DNA of 64,000 nucleotides from Rhizobium johnstonii 3841 (GTDB lineage: Bacteria; Pseudomonadota; Alphaproteobacteria; Rhizobiales; Rhizobiaceae): contig NC_008378.1 of assembly GCF_000009265.1 (NCBI RefSeq), positions 620,001 to 684,000 of the forward strand, written 5' to 3'. The position numbers and the translations under genes were made by a program. Of this stretch, positions 8,832-17,010 are shown piece by piece. The notes under the pieces are model-generated. The model worked only from the letters and a program-made list of their open reading frames with translations, was not told the DNA's origin and did no database searches. The stretch's first letter is position 1; each line of letters starts with the position of its first letter.

Positions 8832-10205
8832 ATGGAATTTGATAATCGGAACGCTGGCGGACGGCGCCGGAATATAGCCGTGGTTGGAACCGGCATTTCA
8901 GGCCTTTCGGCAGCTTGGCTTTTGTCTCACCGCCACGATGTTACTGTTTACGAGGCTGCGAACCGGATTGGTGGTCACAGCAATACGGTGGAGTTCGAGA
9001 GCGCGAGCGGACCAGTTGCGGTTGATACCGGCTTTGTTGTCTATAACGAGGTCACGTACCCGAATCTGACAGCTTTGTTCCGCTTGCTCGACGTGCCGAC
9101 GGCTGCGTCCGACATGTCATTTGCCGTTTCGCTGAACGATGGTGCCTTCGAATATTCCGGCGGCACCGGCCTCGGTTTATTTGCTCAAAGATCAAATCTC
9201 GTCAGCGCGCGCTTCTGGTCGATGATACGGGATTTACTTCGCTTCTATCGCACCGCACCGCGCGATCTTGCTATGATGGGCAACATGTCGCTTCATGACT
9301 ACCTATGCCGCAACGGCTATGGTCGACCTTTCCGCGACGACCACCTCTATCCGATGGCCGCCGCAATCTGGTCGACGCCGGCCATGGAGGTGGGCAACTA
9401 CGCTGCTGCCAGCTTCGTGAAATTCTGTCGCAATCACGGCCTTCTCGAACTCTGGAACCGGCCAATCTGGCGAACGGTCAAGGGTGGCAGCCGTGAATAT
9501 GTGTCGCGCATTGCCAGCCGTTTCGCCGACCGGATAAGGCTTTCGACCCCGGTGACGGCCATCCGCCGGCTGTCGGGGCGAGTGGAAGTCCGGGATGCCG
9601 GGGGTGCAAACCAAGTCTTCGACGACGTCGTGATTGCCACCCACGCGGATCAGGCGCTCCGCCTGCTGACTGATGCAACGGACGACGAACGGCGCATCCT
9701 TGGTGCGTTTCAATATTCGCGCAACGAGGCCGTGCTCCACGGCGATGCCAGCCTCATGCCGAGGCGGCGCGGTGCGTGGTCAAGTTGGAATTATATCGCC
9801 GACACCGAGGATGCACCCGCACAGCCGTCGATCACCTATTGGATGAACAGGCTGCAGCCACTTGGCGCAGCGCCTCCAATATTTGTGACCCTCAATCCAC
9901 GTCGCGAGCCGCGCGCTGACAGCGTTATTCTGCGTGAAGTCTACGACCACCCTGTCTTCGACCTTGGAACAGACAGAGCTCAGCACGAAGTCTGGTCGCT
10001 GCAGGGGGTAGGCAATACCTGGTTCTGCGGCGCGCATTTCGGGTCAGGGTTTCATGAAGACGGCATTCAAGCCGGGCTCGCGGTCGCTGAAGATCTCGGC
10101 GGCCTGCGCCGGCCCTGGCAGGTAGCGCAGGAAAGTGCCCGGATTATTCGCAAGCCGCTGATTAGGCCCATCGATGTTCCGATCGACGGGACAGTGCTCG
10201 CATGA
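8832..10205 (+). CDS. FAD-dependent amine-oxidase-family protein of cyclopropane-lipid clusters
   Basis: A 457-residue flavoprotein. The N-terminal dinucleotide-binding motif VVGTGISGLSAAWLL is followed by the glutamate of TVYEAANRIGGHSNT, as in the NAD(P)-binding/amine oxidase superfamily. The C-terminal FAD segment is WFCGAHFGSGFHEDGIQAG. Homologues next to cfa and DUF1365 genes are common in alphaproteobacteria and belong to RpoE/ChrR singlet-oxygen regulons; they are thought to help modify unsaturated or furan fatty acids. It is divergent from the DUF1295 operon, sharing an intergenic region of about 190 bases. AGAGG precedes the ATG by 6 bases. Downstream DUF1365- and cfa-like genes are broken, so this enzyme may have lost partners. 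Confidence 0.82.
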   Translation: MEFDNRNAGGRRRNIAVVGTGISGLSAAWLLSHRHDVTVYEAANRIGGHSNTVEFESASGPVAVDTGFVVYNEVTYPNLTALFRLLDVPTAASDMSFAVSLNDGAFEYSGGTGLGLFAQRSNLVSARFWSMIRDLLRFYRTAPRDLAMMGNMSLHDYLCRNGYGRPFRDDHLYPMAAAIWSTPAMEVGNYAAASFVKFCRNHGLLELWNRPIWRTVKGGSREYVSRIASRFADRIRLSTPVTAIRRLSGRVEVRDAGGANQVFDDVVIATHADQALRLLTDATDDERRILGAFQYSRNEAVLHGDASLMPRRRGAWSSWNYIADTEDAPAQPSITYWMNRLQPLGAAPPIFVTLNPRREPRADSVILREVYDHPVFDLGTDRAQHEVWSLQGVGNTWFCGAHFGSGFHEDGIQAGLAVAEDLGGLRRPWQVAQESARIIRKPLIRPIDVPIDGTVLA

Positions 10206-10385
10206 CACCGGAATTTCGACCAAGTCCCAGTCATCCGGCCTTTATCCGCGCAATCCACGCACGGCACAGGCTAACGCGCATCGTTAAGAGTCATCCATCT
10301 TCGGGCGTATCGGCGCCGCCTGTAAAAATTGTTGTTCCCACGTCGGATACAGACCGGATTCCGTCTCAGCTGGAGATTGAAGTCT
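10202..10385 (+). pseudogene. Possible N-terminal remnant of a DUF1365 gene
   Basis: A frame overlapping the end of the amine oxidase gene by 4 bases begins like a coupled gene and contains PAFIRAIHARHRLTRI, which resembles the start of DUF1365 proteins. In other genomes DUF1365 sits exactly between the amine oxidase and cfa. After about 25 residues the resemblance stops and the broken cfa gene begins within 130 bases, suggesting a deletion. The evidence rests on position and a short motif. Confidence 0.4.
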
Positions 10386-11046
10386 ATGAGCCCGCTTGAA
10401 GATATCTCTGGCGAGCAGGTCTCGAATCTTCCGTCAATCACAAGTCTTGGCGCCATTGTGGTAGCGCATATGGTCCGCAGCCTGCGGTTCGGCGCGCTTA
10501 GAATCGCGCTGCTATCTGGGGCGGTGGTCGATAAAGTCGGCCCCGAGCCCGGGCCTGATGCAACGCTTAACATGGAGCGCTGGCGGGCGATCCGGCGTAT
10601 GGTCACCGCCGGCGATATCGGCTTTGCGGAAGGCTATCTCGAAGAGGACTGGACGACCCCGGATCTGACAGCATTGATACGGCTGGCCGTCAAAAACGGC
10701 GATGCGCTGTCTCTGGCAATCGACGGCAATCAGGAAAGGTTCGACGCCTATCGCGGCAGCATCGACTTCATCCGGAAATATGTCTTTCCCGGTGGCTTTC
10801 TGCCATCAGATGAGGTGCTAAGGGCTGAAAAATCTGAAGCTGACCGAGATCGAGCATTTCGGCAAATCCTACGCCCGAACTCTGCGTGAATGGAGGGTAC
10901 GTTTTCACGCGCGTTGGTCAGCGATCGCTGACCAAGGATTCGACGAGCGCTTTAAACGGCTCTGGAACTATTAGCCTAGTTACTGCGAGGCGGGCTTTGA
11001 GGAACGAAGCATCGATGTAGGCCTTTACACGATCGAACATGCTTGA
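10386..11046 (+). pseudogene. Cyclopropane-fatty-acyl-phospholipid synthase with the catalytic core deleted
   Basis: From the ATG at 10386 the frame encodes the SCP2-like N-terminal domain of classical Cfa (for example RAIRRMVTAGDIGFAEGYLE). At about 10740 it jumps straight to the late segment SIDFIRKYVFPGGFLPSDE, so the whole SAM-binding core of roughly 160-180 residues is missing. A frameshift near 10830 then moves the C-terminus to another frame (FGKSYARTLREWRVRFHARW), a TAG interrupts it at 10972-10974, and the family's tail (SYCEAGFEERSIDVGLY) continues to a TGA at 11044-11046. This is a clear pseudogene with an internal deletion, a frameshift and a nonsense mutation. Confidence 0.88.
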
Positions 11047-11069
11047 ATCGCACCTTAAGGAGAAACGGA

Positions 11070-11441
11070 ATGAACCCGATGATGCCGATGGTCGTAGTTT
11101 TGGCTATTGGGGCTGCAAGCATGGCAGCGGCTGCTGACATCAACGGTCAGTGGGCGCGAGGAGACGGAAACGCAAAGGTGAAGATCGCACCGTGCGGTTC
11201 AGATGTCTGCGCTGTCAACACATGGATCAAGCCGGGGACGCCGAAGGAGAAGGAAGGCGACAAGCTTGTGATGTCGATAAGACCAGACGCCGAGGGTAGC
11301 TATTCGGGCACCGCTTTCGATCCGCAACGTGACATGAGCTACAAGCTGACGGTCACCGTCGATGGCAACAAGATGACCACGAAAGGCTGTGTGGTCGCTG
11401 GTTTGCTTTGCAAAGCTATCGACTGGACGCGCATTGACTGA
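11070..11441 (+). CDS. DUF2147 family secreted protein
   Basis: A 123-residue protein with a signal peptide (hydrophobic residues 4-20, cleavage near AAAADI). The mature part begins GQWARGDGNAKVKIAPCG and ends in a C-V-x-x-L-L-C-K segment, matching DUF2147, a small beta-rich periplasmic family of unknown function. AAGGAG lies 7 bases before the ATG at 11070, so I rejected the earlier in-frame start. It lies just after the dead cfa gene and 15 bases before the DUF2177 gene, probably in one operon with it. Confidence 0.78.
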   Translation: MNPMMPMVVVLAIGAASMAAAADINGQWARGDGNAKVKIAPCGSDVCAVNTWIKPGTPKEKEGDKLVMSIRPDAEGSYSGTAFDPQRDMSYKLTVTVDGNKMTTKGCVVAGLLCKAIDWTRID

Positions 11442-11456
11442 GGTGCAGGATTTGTA

Positions 11457-11888
11457 ATGAGAAAAAATGTGAAAACCTATATTGTCGCCTATCTTGCAAC
11501 GCTGATCGTTTTCGTCGCGATTGATTTCGTCTGGCTTGGAAGCATGGCAGATCGCCTTTATCGCCCAACTTTGGGCGAAATGCTGGCCCCTGAATTCAGG
11601 CTGGCTCCGGCCGTCGCCTTTTACCTCATCTACGCGGCCGGACTGACGTTTCTGGCTGTCAGGACAGGCTTGATGTCTGGCTCCGTGGTCACGGCCGCTC
11701 TATACGGCGCCGCCGTTGGCTTTACAGCGTACGCAACCTACGACTTAACAAACCAGTCGACGCTTAAAAATTGGTCGACGACTCTAACGATGGCCGATTT
11801 GCTTTGGGGTAGCGCCTTATCGGCTGTTTCAGCTGGCGCGGCTTTTTGGATTACGCAGCGCGTTGTGGGAACACTGGATAAGACGTGA
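11457..11888 (+). CDS. DUF2177 family membrane protein
   Basis: A 143-residue protein with four predicted transmembrane helices. It starts with YIVAYLATLIVFVAIDFVWL and has the family segment YAATYDLTNQ-like (YATYDLTNQSTLKNWS) before the last helices, which is typical of DUF2177. This family recurs next to cfa, DUF1365 and ECF sigma genes in oxidative-stress clusters, but no activity is known. It follows DUF2147 by 15 bases. The sigma-factor promoter lies about 80 bases downstream of its stop. Confidence 0.78.
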   Translation: MRKNVKTYIVAYLATLIVFVAIDFVWLGSMADRLYRPTLGEMLAPEFRLAPAVAFYLIYAAGLTFLAVRTGLMSGSVVTAALYGAAVGFTAYATYDLTNQSTLKNWSTTLTMADLLWGSALSAVSAGAAFWITQRVVGTLDKT

Positions 11889-11966
11889 TGAGGTTCCGTA
11901 GGGGATATGCTGACTTCGCATTGGCAGATGATCCGTCGCGTGTTCAAATTTTTCATGTCGCTTTTT

Positions 11967-11995
11967 TGATCCGCTCAGGTTCTCACGCGTAATCC
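11967..11995 (+). promoter_or_regulatory. Autoregulatory ECF promoter of rpoE-chrR
   Basis: TGATCC (11967-11972), a 17-base spacer and TAATCC (11990-11995) match the RpoE/ChrR-group consensus and the promoter before folE. Transcription would start at about 12002, so the earliest in-frame ATG at 12001 cannot be the main translation start. Autoregulation of rpoE is normal in this group. Confidence 0.72.
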
Positions 11996-12120
11996 ACGTC
12001 ATGAACATGCGATTACCGTTCCGATCCGGACTACGTCGAGGGACCCGTGCTAAGGCAGTCGCCTGGCACTTGCCGGGTTTGGAACGAAAGGTCGGCGCCT
12101 TGGAGGAAGAGAAGCAAAAA

Positions 12121-12675
12121 TTGGATGCCGCACGGATCAATTCATTGATGTCGGCCGTGGGAAAGTCGCGCGACATCGACTCATTCGAAATTCTGTACAG
12201 GCACTTTTGCCCACGCGTCCGTTCTTACATGGCCCGTCTGACGAGAGGCAATCGCATACTCGCTGAGGAACTGACCCAGGAAACCATGATGCGCGTCTGG
12301 TATAAGGCGGCGCTGTTCGATTCATCAAAGGCGCAGGCATCGACCTGGATATTTGCGATTGCGAGAAATCAAATGATCGATGCTGCCCGCAAAGGTGCCC
12401 ATCCCGAATTCGACGTTAACGACCCCGCATTTGTGCCAGATGAGATGGAAGCAGCGGACGTCAAGATTCAGCGGCAACAGAACGCGCAGGAGCTGCATAA
12501 TGCGATGCTCACATTGAAACAGAAGTACGTGGAAGTCCTTCGGATGTCATTCTTCGACGGTCTGACCCACACAATGATAGCAGAAAGACTAAACCTCCCA
12601 CTTGGAACGGTAAAATCGAGGATACGGCTTGCATGCGAGAAATTGCGGATGGCGATTCAGGACGATGCCAAATGA
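12121..12675 (+). CDS. rpoE: ECF sigma factor, RpoE of the ChrR-dependent (ECF11) group
   Basis: An ECF sigma factor with region 2 (SFEILYRHFCPRVRSYMARL, then EELTQETMMRVWYKAALFD and ASTWIFAIARNQMIDAARK) and region 4 (LTHTMIAERLNLPLGTVKSR). It directs polymerase to stress promoters, in the characterised relatives in response to singlet oxygen. I chose a TTG start at 12121 with GGAGGAAGAG upstream; an ATG at 12148 is an alternative. A longer frame from 12001 would begin at the predicted transcription start. The stop codon overlaps the ATG of the anti-sigma gene (ATGA), so the pair is translationally coupled. Group assignment rests on the ChrR partner and the promoter pattern. Confidence 0.85.
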   Translation: MDAARINSLMSAVGKSRDIDSFEILYRHFCPRVRSYMARLTRGNRILAEELTQETMMRVWYKAALFDSSKAQASTWIFAIARNQMIDAARKGAHPEFDVNDPAFVPDEMEAADVKIQRQQNAQELHNAMLTLKQKYVEVLRMSFFDGLTHTMIAERLNLPLGTVKSRIRLACEKLRMAIQDDAK

Positions 12676-13325
12676 TTGAACACCATCTGGATGACGACAT
12701 GCTCCTGCACTACTCCGCCGGGACACTGGCGGAGGGTTGGAGCGTCGCAGTTGCGACCCACCTCGCACTTTGCCCGTTATGCCGCACGAATCTTGCGATG
12801 CTCGAAAACGTGGGGGGCTACTTTCTTGAATCCCAAGACGCAGGCAAAGACGATGTGACAGCAAGCTGGCAAAGCCTCCGAGCGAGGATTGAAGCTGGTG
12901 AGATCGAGAAAGTCGTGCCAATCAAGAAGCACACAGCCGCCAACAACACTTACCCCGAGCCACTGAGGTCTTATATCGAGCAAGCTGGCGGGTTGAAGTG
13001 GCGCAGACTGGGTCGCGGCGCAGCGCAGATGATTATACCGACCGACGACAATACGACGACCGTCCGATTGCTGAAGATTCCTGCCGGTCAGCCCGTTCCG
13101 GAACATTCCCACGAGGGCTCTGAACTGACGCTTGTTCTCGATGGCAGCTTCAGCGATGAAGTCTCGACGTTCGCGCGAGGCGACGTCGAAATGGCAGATG
13201 GCGATCTCATGCATCAGCCACGAGCCAGCGCCGGAAAAGACTGCATATGTCTTGCCGTCACTGACGCGCCTCTGCGCTTCAAAAGCAGGTTTGTGCGCTG
13301 GCTGCAACCTTTGTTGGGAATCTGA
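12672..13325 (+). CDS. chrR: ChrR-type zinc cupin anti-sigma factor
   Basis: A 217-residue protein with the two-domain ChrR layout. The N-terminal anti-sigma domain has the zinc set H5, H30, C34, C37 (H-x3-C-x2-C in HLALCPLC), matching Rhodobacter ChrR H6/H31/C35/C38 with a one-residue offset. The C-terminal cupin holds PEHSHEGSELTLVLDG and the later GDLMHQP. In the known system ChrR holds RpoE inactive until singlet oxygen triggers its release. The ATG overlaps the rpoE stop codon; a longer frame from 12633 would overlap rpoE by 40 bases and was rejected. A terminator follows at 13379. Confidence 0.9.
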   Translation: MIEHHLDDDMLLHYSAGTLAEGWSVAVATHLALCPLCRTNLAMLENVGGYFLESQDAGKDDVTASWQSLRARIEAGEIEKVVPIKKHTAANNTYPEPLRSYIEQAGGLKWRRLGRGAAQMIIPTDDNTTTVRLLKIPAGQPVPEHSHEGSELTLVLDGSFSDEVSTFARGDVEMADGDLMHQPRASAGKDCICLAVTDAPLRFKSRFVRWLQPLLGI

Positions 13326-13378
13326 TCGTCAATAGAAATCACGACGTCGAGAAGCACACAGAAGAGCGCCTTTGAGGT

Positions 13379-13408
13379 GCCGGGACGCTATGGCGTCCCG
13401 GCTTTCTA
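13379..13408. terminator. Bidirectional terminator between chrR and the small gene at 13417
   Basis: A 10-bp perfect stem (GCCGGGACGC, loop TATG, GCGTCCCGGC) ends with TTTCTATT on the plus strand. It lies 54 bases after chrR and 9 bases beyond the end of the convergent small gene, so it may serve both. Confidence 0.75.
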
Positions 13409-13416
13409 TTGCAAGA

Positions 13417-13614
13417 TCAGTCGGTTGATTTGTCTGGCGTTTCTTCGATACCTGACCGCCATCCGAGTTCCTCGCATAGCTTTTCTCCAGCCGTTATCCC
13501 TGTTCGGAGGTCTTGAAAGGGGCCTTCAAGAATTGTGGTTTCGCCACGAAAGACCACAATGACATTTTTGGTCACCGGATCGTAGAAAACCGTCATTCCA
13601 TACTCATAATTCAC
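13417..13614 (-). CDS. Small hypothetical protein (65 aa)
   Basis: A 65-residue frame starting at GTG (13614) with a good site AAGGAG 6 bases upstream. The sequence opens NYEYGMTVFYDPVTKNVIVVF and is followed by acidic, charged residues. No transmembrane or signal segment is visible and I do not recognise the family. It is convergent with chrR and shares its terminator. The strong ribosome-binding site and coherent composition argue that it is a real gene. Confidence 0.55.
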   Translation of the reverse strand: MNYEYGMTVFYDPVTKNVIVVFRGETTILEGPFQDLRTGITAGEKLCEELGWRSGIEETPDKSTD

Positions 13615-13666
13615 GATCTGCTCCTTCCCTGACTTAACAGGGGCCGGCGGGCCGGCGCCGACCCCC

Positions 13667-13689
13667 TGCGGACCTCACTCGGGTCCGCA
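13667..13689. repeat. GC-rich hairpin
   Basis: An 8-bp perfect stem (TGCGGACC / GGTCCGCA) around a 7-base loop, preceded by a GC-only run at 13640-13666. It lies between the small gene at 13417 and the RND pseudogene. No T-run follows, so I do not call it a terminator. Confidence 0.4.
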
Positions 13690-13799
13690 TCAGCTCCTGG
13701 GGTGCGGAGCCGGTCCGATCGCGGGTAGGACTTCCGCTCGGAACGAATGTTTTACGTCAAACAGCTCCGGCAGATCAGAACCGTTTCAACTCTGTTGAC

Positions 13800-14413
13800 G
13801 ATACCAGCAATTTCATTTCGCGGCCGCCCATCGGGTACCGCATTGAGATGGGAGGAAACATCGAGGAGTCACTGAAGGCTAATGTCGCCTTGGTGAAGGT
13901 CTTCCGTTGATGATCGCGGCCATGTTGATCGTCATCAATACCAAGGTGCGCAGTCTGTCTACGATGACGATGGCAATGCTGTCCGCACCGCTTGGCCTTT
14001 CTGGGGTGGGCCCCACCTTGTTCTTGTTCAATCAGCCGTTCGGCCTCAACGCCATTCGGGTTGATAGGACTGGCCGGTATTTTGATGCGCAACACCCTGA
14101 TCCTAACAGAGCAGATAAAGGAGAACCGGGCGGCAGGCCTTGTTGATTATCACCCGTCATCGAGGTGACGGTGCAGCGGACACGACCCGTGATCCTGACG
14201 GCTCTCGCGGCGATCCTCGCTTTCTTCCTCTGGCGCATTCTGTGTTCTGGGGGTCGATGGCCTATACGCCGATCGGCGAACGACCCCGTGATGATCCTGC
14301 TCTTCCTTCCTACCCTCTACGCTGTGTGGTTTCGGATCACACCACCCAAAGTAGACGGGAAAGCGCAAGCGATCGAACGTCAGGCGCAGCCGATGGCGCT
14401 CGCGGCGGAATAG
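13800..14413 (+). pseudogene. RND efflux transporter, C-terminal remnant (AcrB/MexB type)
   Basis: Successive pieces of an RND pump C-terminus are spread over three frames. In order they are: GYRIEMGGNIEESLKANVAL near 13835-13890, a TGA, then LMIAAMLIVI at about 13910, APLGLSGVGPTLFLFNQPFG at about 13990, LIGLAGILMRNTLILTEQIK after a shift near 14060, VTVQRTRPVILTALAAILAF at about 14170, PLAHSVFWGSMAYTPIG in another frame, and LLFLPTLYAVWFRITPP near 14300-14345. The order matches the last third of an inner-membrane drug/proton antiporter. At least four frameshifts make it non-functional, and the N-terminal two thirds are absent. Confidence 0.85.
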
Positions 14414-14433
14414 GCGCCTTCGTGCCACGTACC

Positions 14434-14640
14434 ATGATCCCGCGGGGCCGCTCGGGCACGGAAGTCGATATGTGGCGCCAACGTATACTCGATGTGGCGG
14501 AACAGCACTTTCGCCACATCGGTTTTCAGAAGACGACAGTGGCCGATATTGCGAAATGCCTGAAAATGAGCAGCGCGAATGTATACCGTTTTCCCCTCCA
14601 GGATGGCGATAAATGCCTCAATATCTCCCACTTTCAGACC
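14434..14640 (+). pseudogene. TetR-family regulator, N-terminal remnant
   Basis: From an ATG at 14434 the frame gives RILDVAEQHFRHIGFQKTTV and ADIAKCLKMSSANVYRF, a standard TetR helix-turn-helix. After that the frame loses all resemblance and runs to a stop at 14697 without a ligand-binding domain. It sits directly after the RND remnant; such pumps are commonly controlled by adjacent TetR genes, so the two were probably one locus that decayed together. Confidence 0.75.
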
Positions 14641-14866
14641 GCCGATATCCGCAAGGCATCGCCCGCCGCCCGCCCGCCGATGTCCCTGGTTTCCTGAGGG
14701 GGATGTCTCCTGAGCGGACGCCTTCGGAGATCTCTCCGATATGCCAGGGAACCTGGGTGCTCAATGAGAGCAGGCAGAAGGTGATTGCTCAGGCTAAGGC
14801 GTGCCTACCAGTGCAGCGTTCAGGCCGATGGTTCCCTTATCGACCGCGTCGAGAATCGGTTGGTAT
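14641..14866. other. Intergenic stretch, no gene seen
   Basis: Between the TetR remnant and the convergent epimerase gene. Open frames here lack ribosome-binding sites and family motifs; I see no terminator or repeat. Confidence 0.5.
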
Positions 14867-15718
14867 TCATGCCGCCGCGTGCCATCCATCGCGGATATGG
14901 CGGTAGCCTTCGCGATAGACCGCTTCCGGTGTCTCGGAAAAGTCGCGCCAGACCTTTGTCGCGGCGGCGAGCTCCTTGAGCGCCCTGCCGAAGGCCTCGA
15001 TTGTCAGCCACCCGTCGTAGCCGCTCGCGCGTAGCGCCCTAAACGTCTCCGCCCAGGGAATGTTGCCGCGCCCCGGTACGCCGCGGTCGTTCTCCGAAAT
15101 GTGAACATGCACGATGCGGTTGCTGTTTCGCGTGAACGCGCCGATGGGGTCGGTCTCTTCGATATTGCTGTGGAACGTGTCGTACATGGCGCGGATATGC
15201 GGATGTCCGACCGCGTCGATATGGACCGCAAGATCGTCCATCGTGTTGAACAGGTAGCATTCGAAGCGGTTCAGCGCCTCAAGCCCGATCGTTACGCCGT
15301 GCTTTGCTGCATGATCGCCGATCGCGCGTTGTGAGGAAATCGAGCGCTTGAGTTCCGCCGCGCTCGGCCCGCTTCCTGAAAATTTGCCGAGCGTCGAATG
15401 CAGCGGCCCGCTCAGCATCGTTGCGCCCAGCGCATCGCTGCAGTCGATGGCCCATTTCATGTAGTCGATGCCGCGTCTGCGGGTCGCAGCGTCGGCGGCG
15501 ATCAGGTTCATTTGCGGATCGCCCATGGCGGAAACGGCGGTCCGTTCCAGGCCGATCCGGTCCAGCATGTCTGCCAGCCGATGGTAGTCGTCGGGTGTGC
15601 CTGAAAAGATCGGGATCTCGACACCGTCAAACCCCGTATCCTTGATGTCGCGTAACAGTGCCTCGTGTTTCCGGCCGACACTTGTCGTCCAGAGGAACAT
15701 GCACATGCCGATCTTCAT
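14867..15718 (-). CDS. TIM-barrel sugar epimerase/isomerase (D-tagatose 3-epimerase-like)
   Basis: A 283-residue xylose-isomerase-like TIM barrel. The four metal ligands of the ketose 3-epimerase family are visible in order: Glu in IGLEALNRFECY, Asp in AMYDTFHSNIEE, His in HVHISENDRG and Glu in WLTIEAFGR. The family interconverts ketoses or isomerises sugar-like acids with Mn or Mg. The start at 15718 has GGAGGGGAG just upstream; the frame from 15745 has none. It is divergent from a second, related enzyme at 16064, with two regulator boxes between them, so both probably serve one catabolic pathway. The substrate is not readable from sequence. Confidence 0.82.
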   Translation of the reverse strand: MKIGMCMFLWTTSVGRKHEALLRDIKDTGFDGVEIPIFSGTPDDYHRLADMLDRIGLERTAVSAMGDPQMNLIAADAATRRRGIDYMKWAIDCSDALGATMLSGPLHSTLGKFSGSGPSAAELKRSISSQRAIGDHAAKHGVTIGLEALNRFECYLFNTMDDLAVHIDAVGHPHIRAMYDTFHSNIEETDPIGAFTRNSNRIVHVHISENDRGVPGRGNIPWAETFRALRASGYDGWLTIEAFGRALKELAAATKVWRDFSETPEAVYREGYRHIRDGWHAAA

Positions 15719-15783
15719 CTCCCCTCCATTTGGCCCTGCTGCCACTGTGCGACGATTTCAACGCCCTATTACTTTTCCAGATC

Positions 15784-15817
15784 TGGTCATACCAAATCTT
15801 CGAATTTGGTCAAGCCA
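15784..15817. promoter_or_regulatory. Two GntR/FadR-type operator boxes
   Basis: TGGTCATACCA (15784-15794) and TGGTCAAGCCA (15807-15817) are centred 23 bases apart in the divergent intergenic region. The first is a perfect TGGT-N3-ACCA palindrome, the class of site bound by FadR-subfamily GntR regulators. The same box recurs upstream of the ABC importer (25816) and near 25996. The GntR gene at 18183 is the likely binder. Confidence 0.6.
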
Positions 15818-16063
15818 GTTAATTGCACGCTTGGGATGCCGGATTCGCGCCTAAGCGGGAAATGCAGGATTAAATATCGATCGTTTAAAGAGATATCGAC
15901 CTTTTGGCCCCGTCTTGCAGAGGGTTAAGAATTGAGCTAGAGCTTTCAAATAACGAGAAGTGGCCAAACCAGATTGCCGAAGGCGGCGAGAGTGGCCAAC
16001 GATAACATGACCTTTGCCGCCCGATTGGCGGTGAACCGAGCTGCACCTGTCTGGGAGGACCTC

Positions 16064-16951
16064 ATGCATCTTTCGACACATAACTGGATGCGGGCCGAAC
16101 CGCTCGCCGTCACGCTGAAGCGCATCAAGAAATATGGCTACGAAAGCATCGAGATATCCGGCGAGCCGGCGCAGTACGACGTCCACGAGACGCGCGCGCT
16201 GCTGAAGGAGCATGGCATCCGCTGCTGGGGCGCCGTTACGCTGACGCTCGGCGAGCGCAATCTTGCCGCCAGGGATGAAGGCCAGCGCGCCAGGTCAGTG
16301 GACTATGTCAAGAGCGTCATCACCATGGTCAGCGAACTCGATGGCGAGATCGTCACCCTGGTGCCGGCGACCGTCGGAAAGGTGGTGCCGGATGGCACCG
16401 AGGAGGAAGAGTGGACATGGGTGGTGGACGCTACCAAGGAGTGTTTTGCCCATGCCCAGAAGAGGGGCGTGCGCATTGCCGTCGAGCCGCTCAACCGCTT
16501 CGAGACCTATTTCTTCAACCGTGCCGCCCAAGCGCTGGCGCTCGCCGATGCCGTCAGCCCCGAATGCGGGGTTTGCCTTGATGCCTTCCACCTGAACATC
16601 GAGGAGGAAGACATGTATGAAGCGATCCGGCTCGCTGGAAAGCGCCTGTTCGATTTCCACGTCGCCGATAACAATCGGTTTGCCGCCGGCCTCGGCCAGC
16701 TCGACTGGCCGAAGATCATCGGCACGCTGAAGGAGATCGGGTACGACGGCGCCGTCACCAACGAATTCGTCGCTCCGGTCGACCGCACGCCGGCTTCAAA
16801 ATATCCGGACATGGTCGAGCGCAACCCCGTCGACATTCCCCCGGAGCAGCTGAAATTTATCCAAGACCACGGCTCGAGCCTTCTCACTGAGAAGTTCTAC
16901 GACGATCAGATGCGGATCACTGCCGAGACGATCCTGCCGCTGATCAAGTGA
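16064..16951 (+). CDS. TIM-barrel sugar isomerase/epimerase
   Basis: A 295-residue xylose-isomerase-like barrel. Ligand positions are Glu in IAVEPLNRFETYF, Asp in CLDAFHLNIEEED, His in LFDFHVADNN and Glu in VTNEFVAPVDR. It shares the E-D-H-E pattern with the gene at 14867 but is a different subfamily. GGAGG lies 5 bases before the ATG at 16064; the frame extends to 15974 without a site. It is first in a plus-strand run with the enolase-superfamily enzyme, the GntR regulator and the 2-hydroxyacid dehydrogenase, which looks like a sugar-acid degradation operon. Confidence 0.8.
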   Translation: MHLSTHNWMRAEPLAVTLKRIKKYGYESIEISGEPAQYDVHETRALLKEHGIRCWGAVTLTLGERNLAARDEGQRARSVDYVKSVITMVSELDGEIVTLVPATVGKVVPDGTEEEEWTWVVDATKECFAHAQKRGVRIAVEPLNRFETYFFNRAAQALALADAVSPECGVCLDAFHLNIEEEDMYEAIRLAGKRLFDFHVADNNRFAAGLGQLDWPKIIGTLKEIGYDGAVTNEFVAPVDRTPASKYPDMVERNPVDIPPEQLKFIQDHGSSLLTEKFYDDQMRITAETILPLIK

Positions 16952-17010
16952 CGAACGGAAAGACATATGCCCTGCGGCTCGCGGGCCGTGAGGGGCAGGG
17001 GATCCGAGAC

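Noticed and set aside
11929..11957. A second TGATCC upstream of rpoE at 11929 as a promoter
   Set aside because: At 17 bases spacing the -10 position reads TTCATG, which does not fit; the downstream match at 11967 is better.
12001..12120. Longer RpoE starting at the ATG at 12001
   Set aside because: The predicted transcription start is at about 12002, and family similarity begins after 12121.
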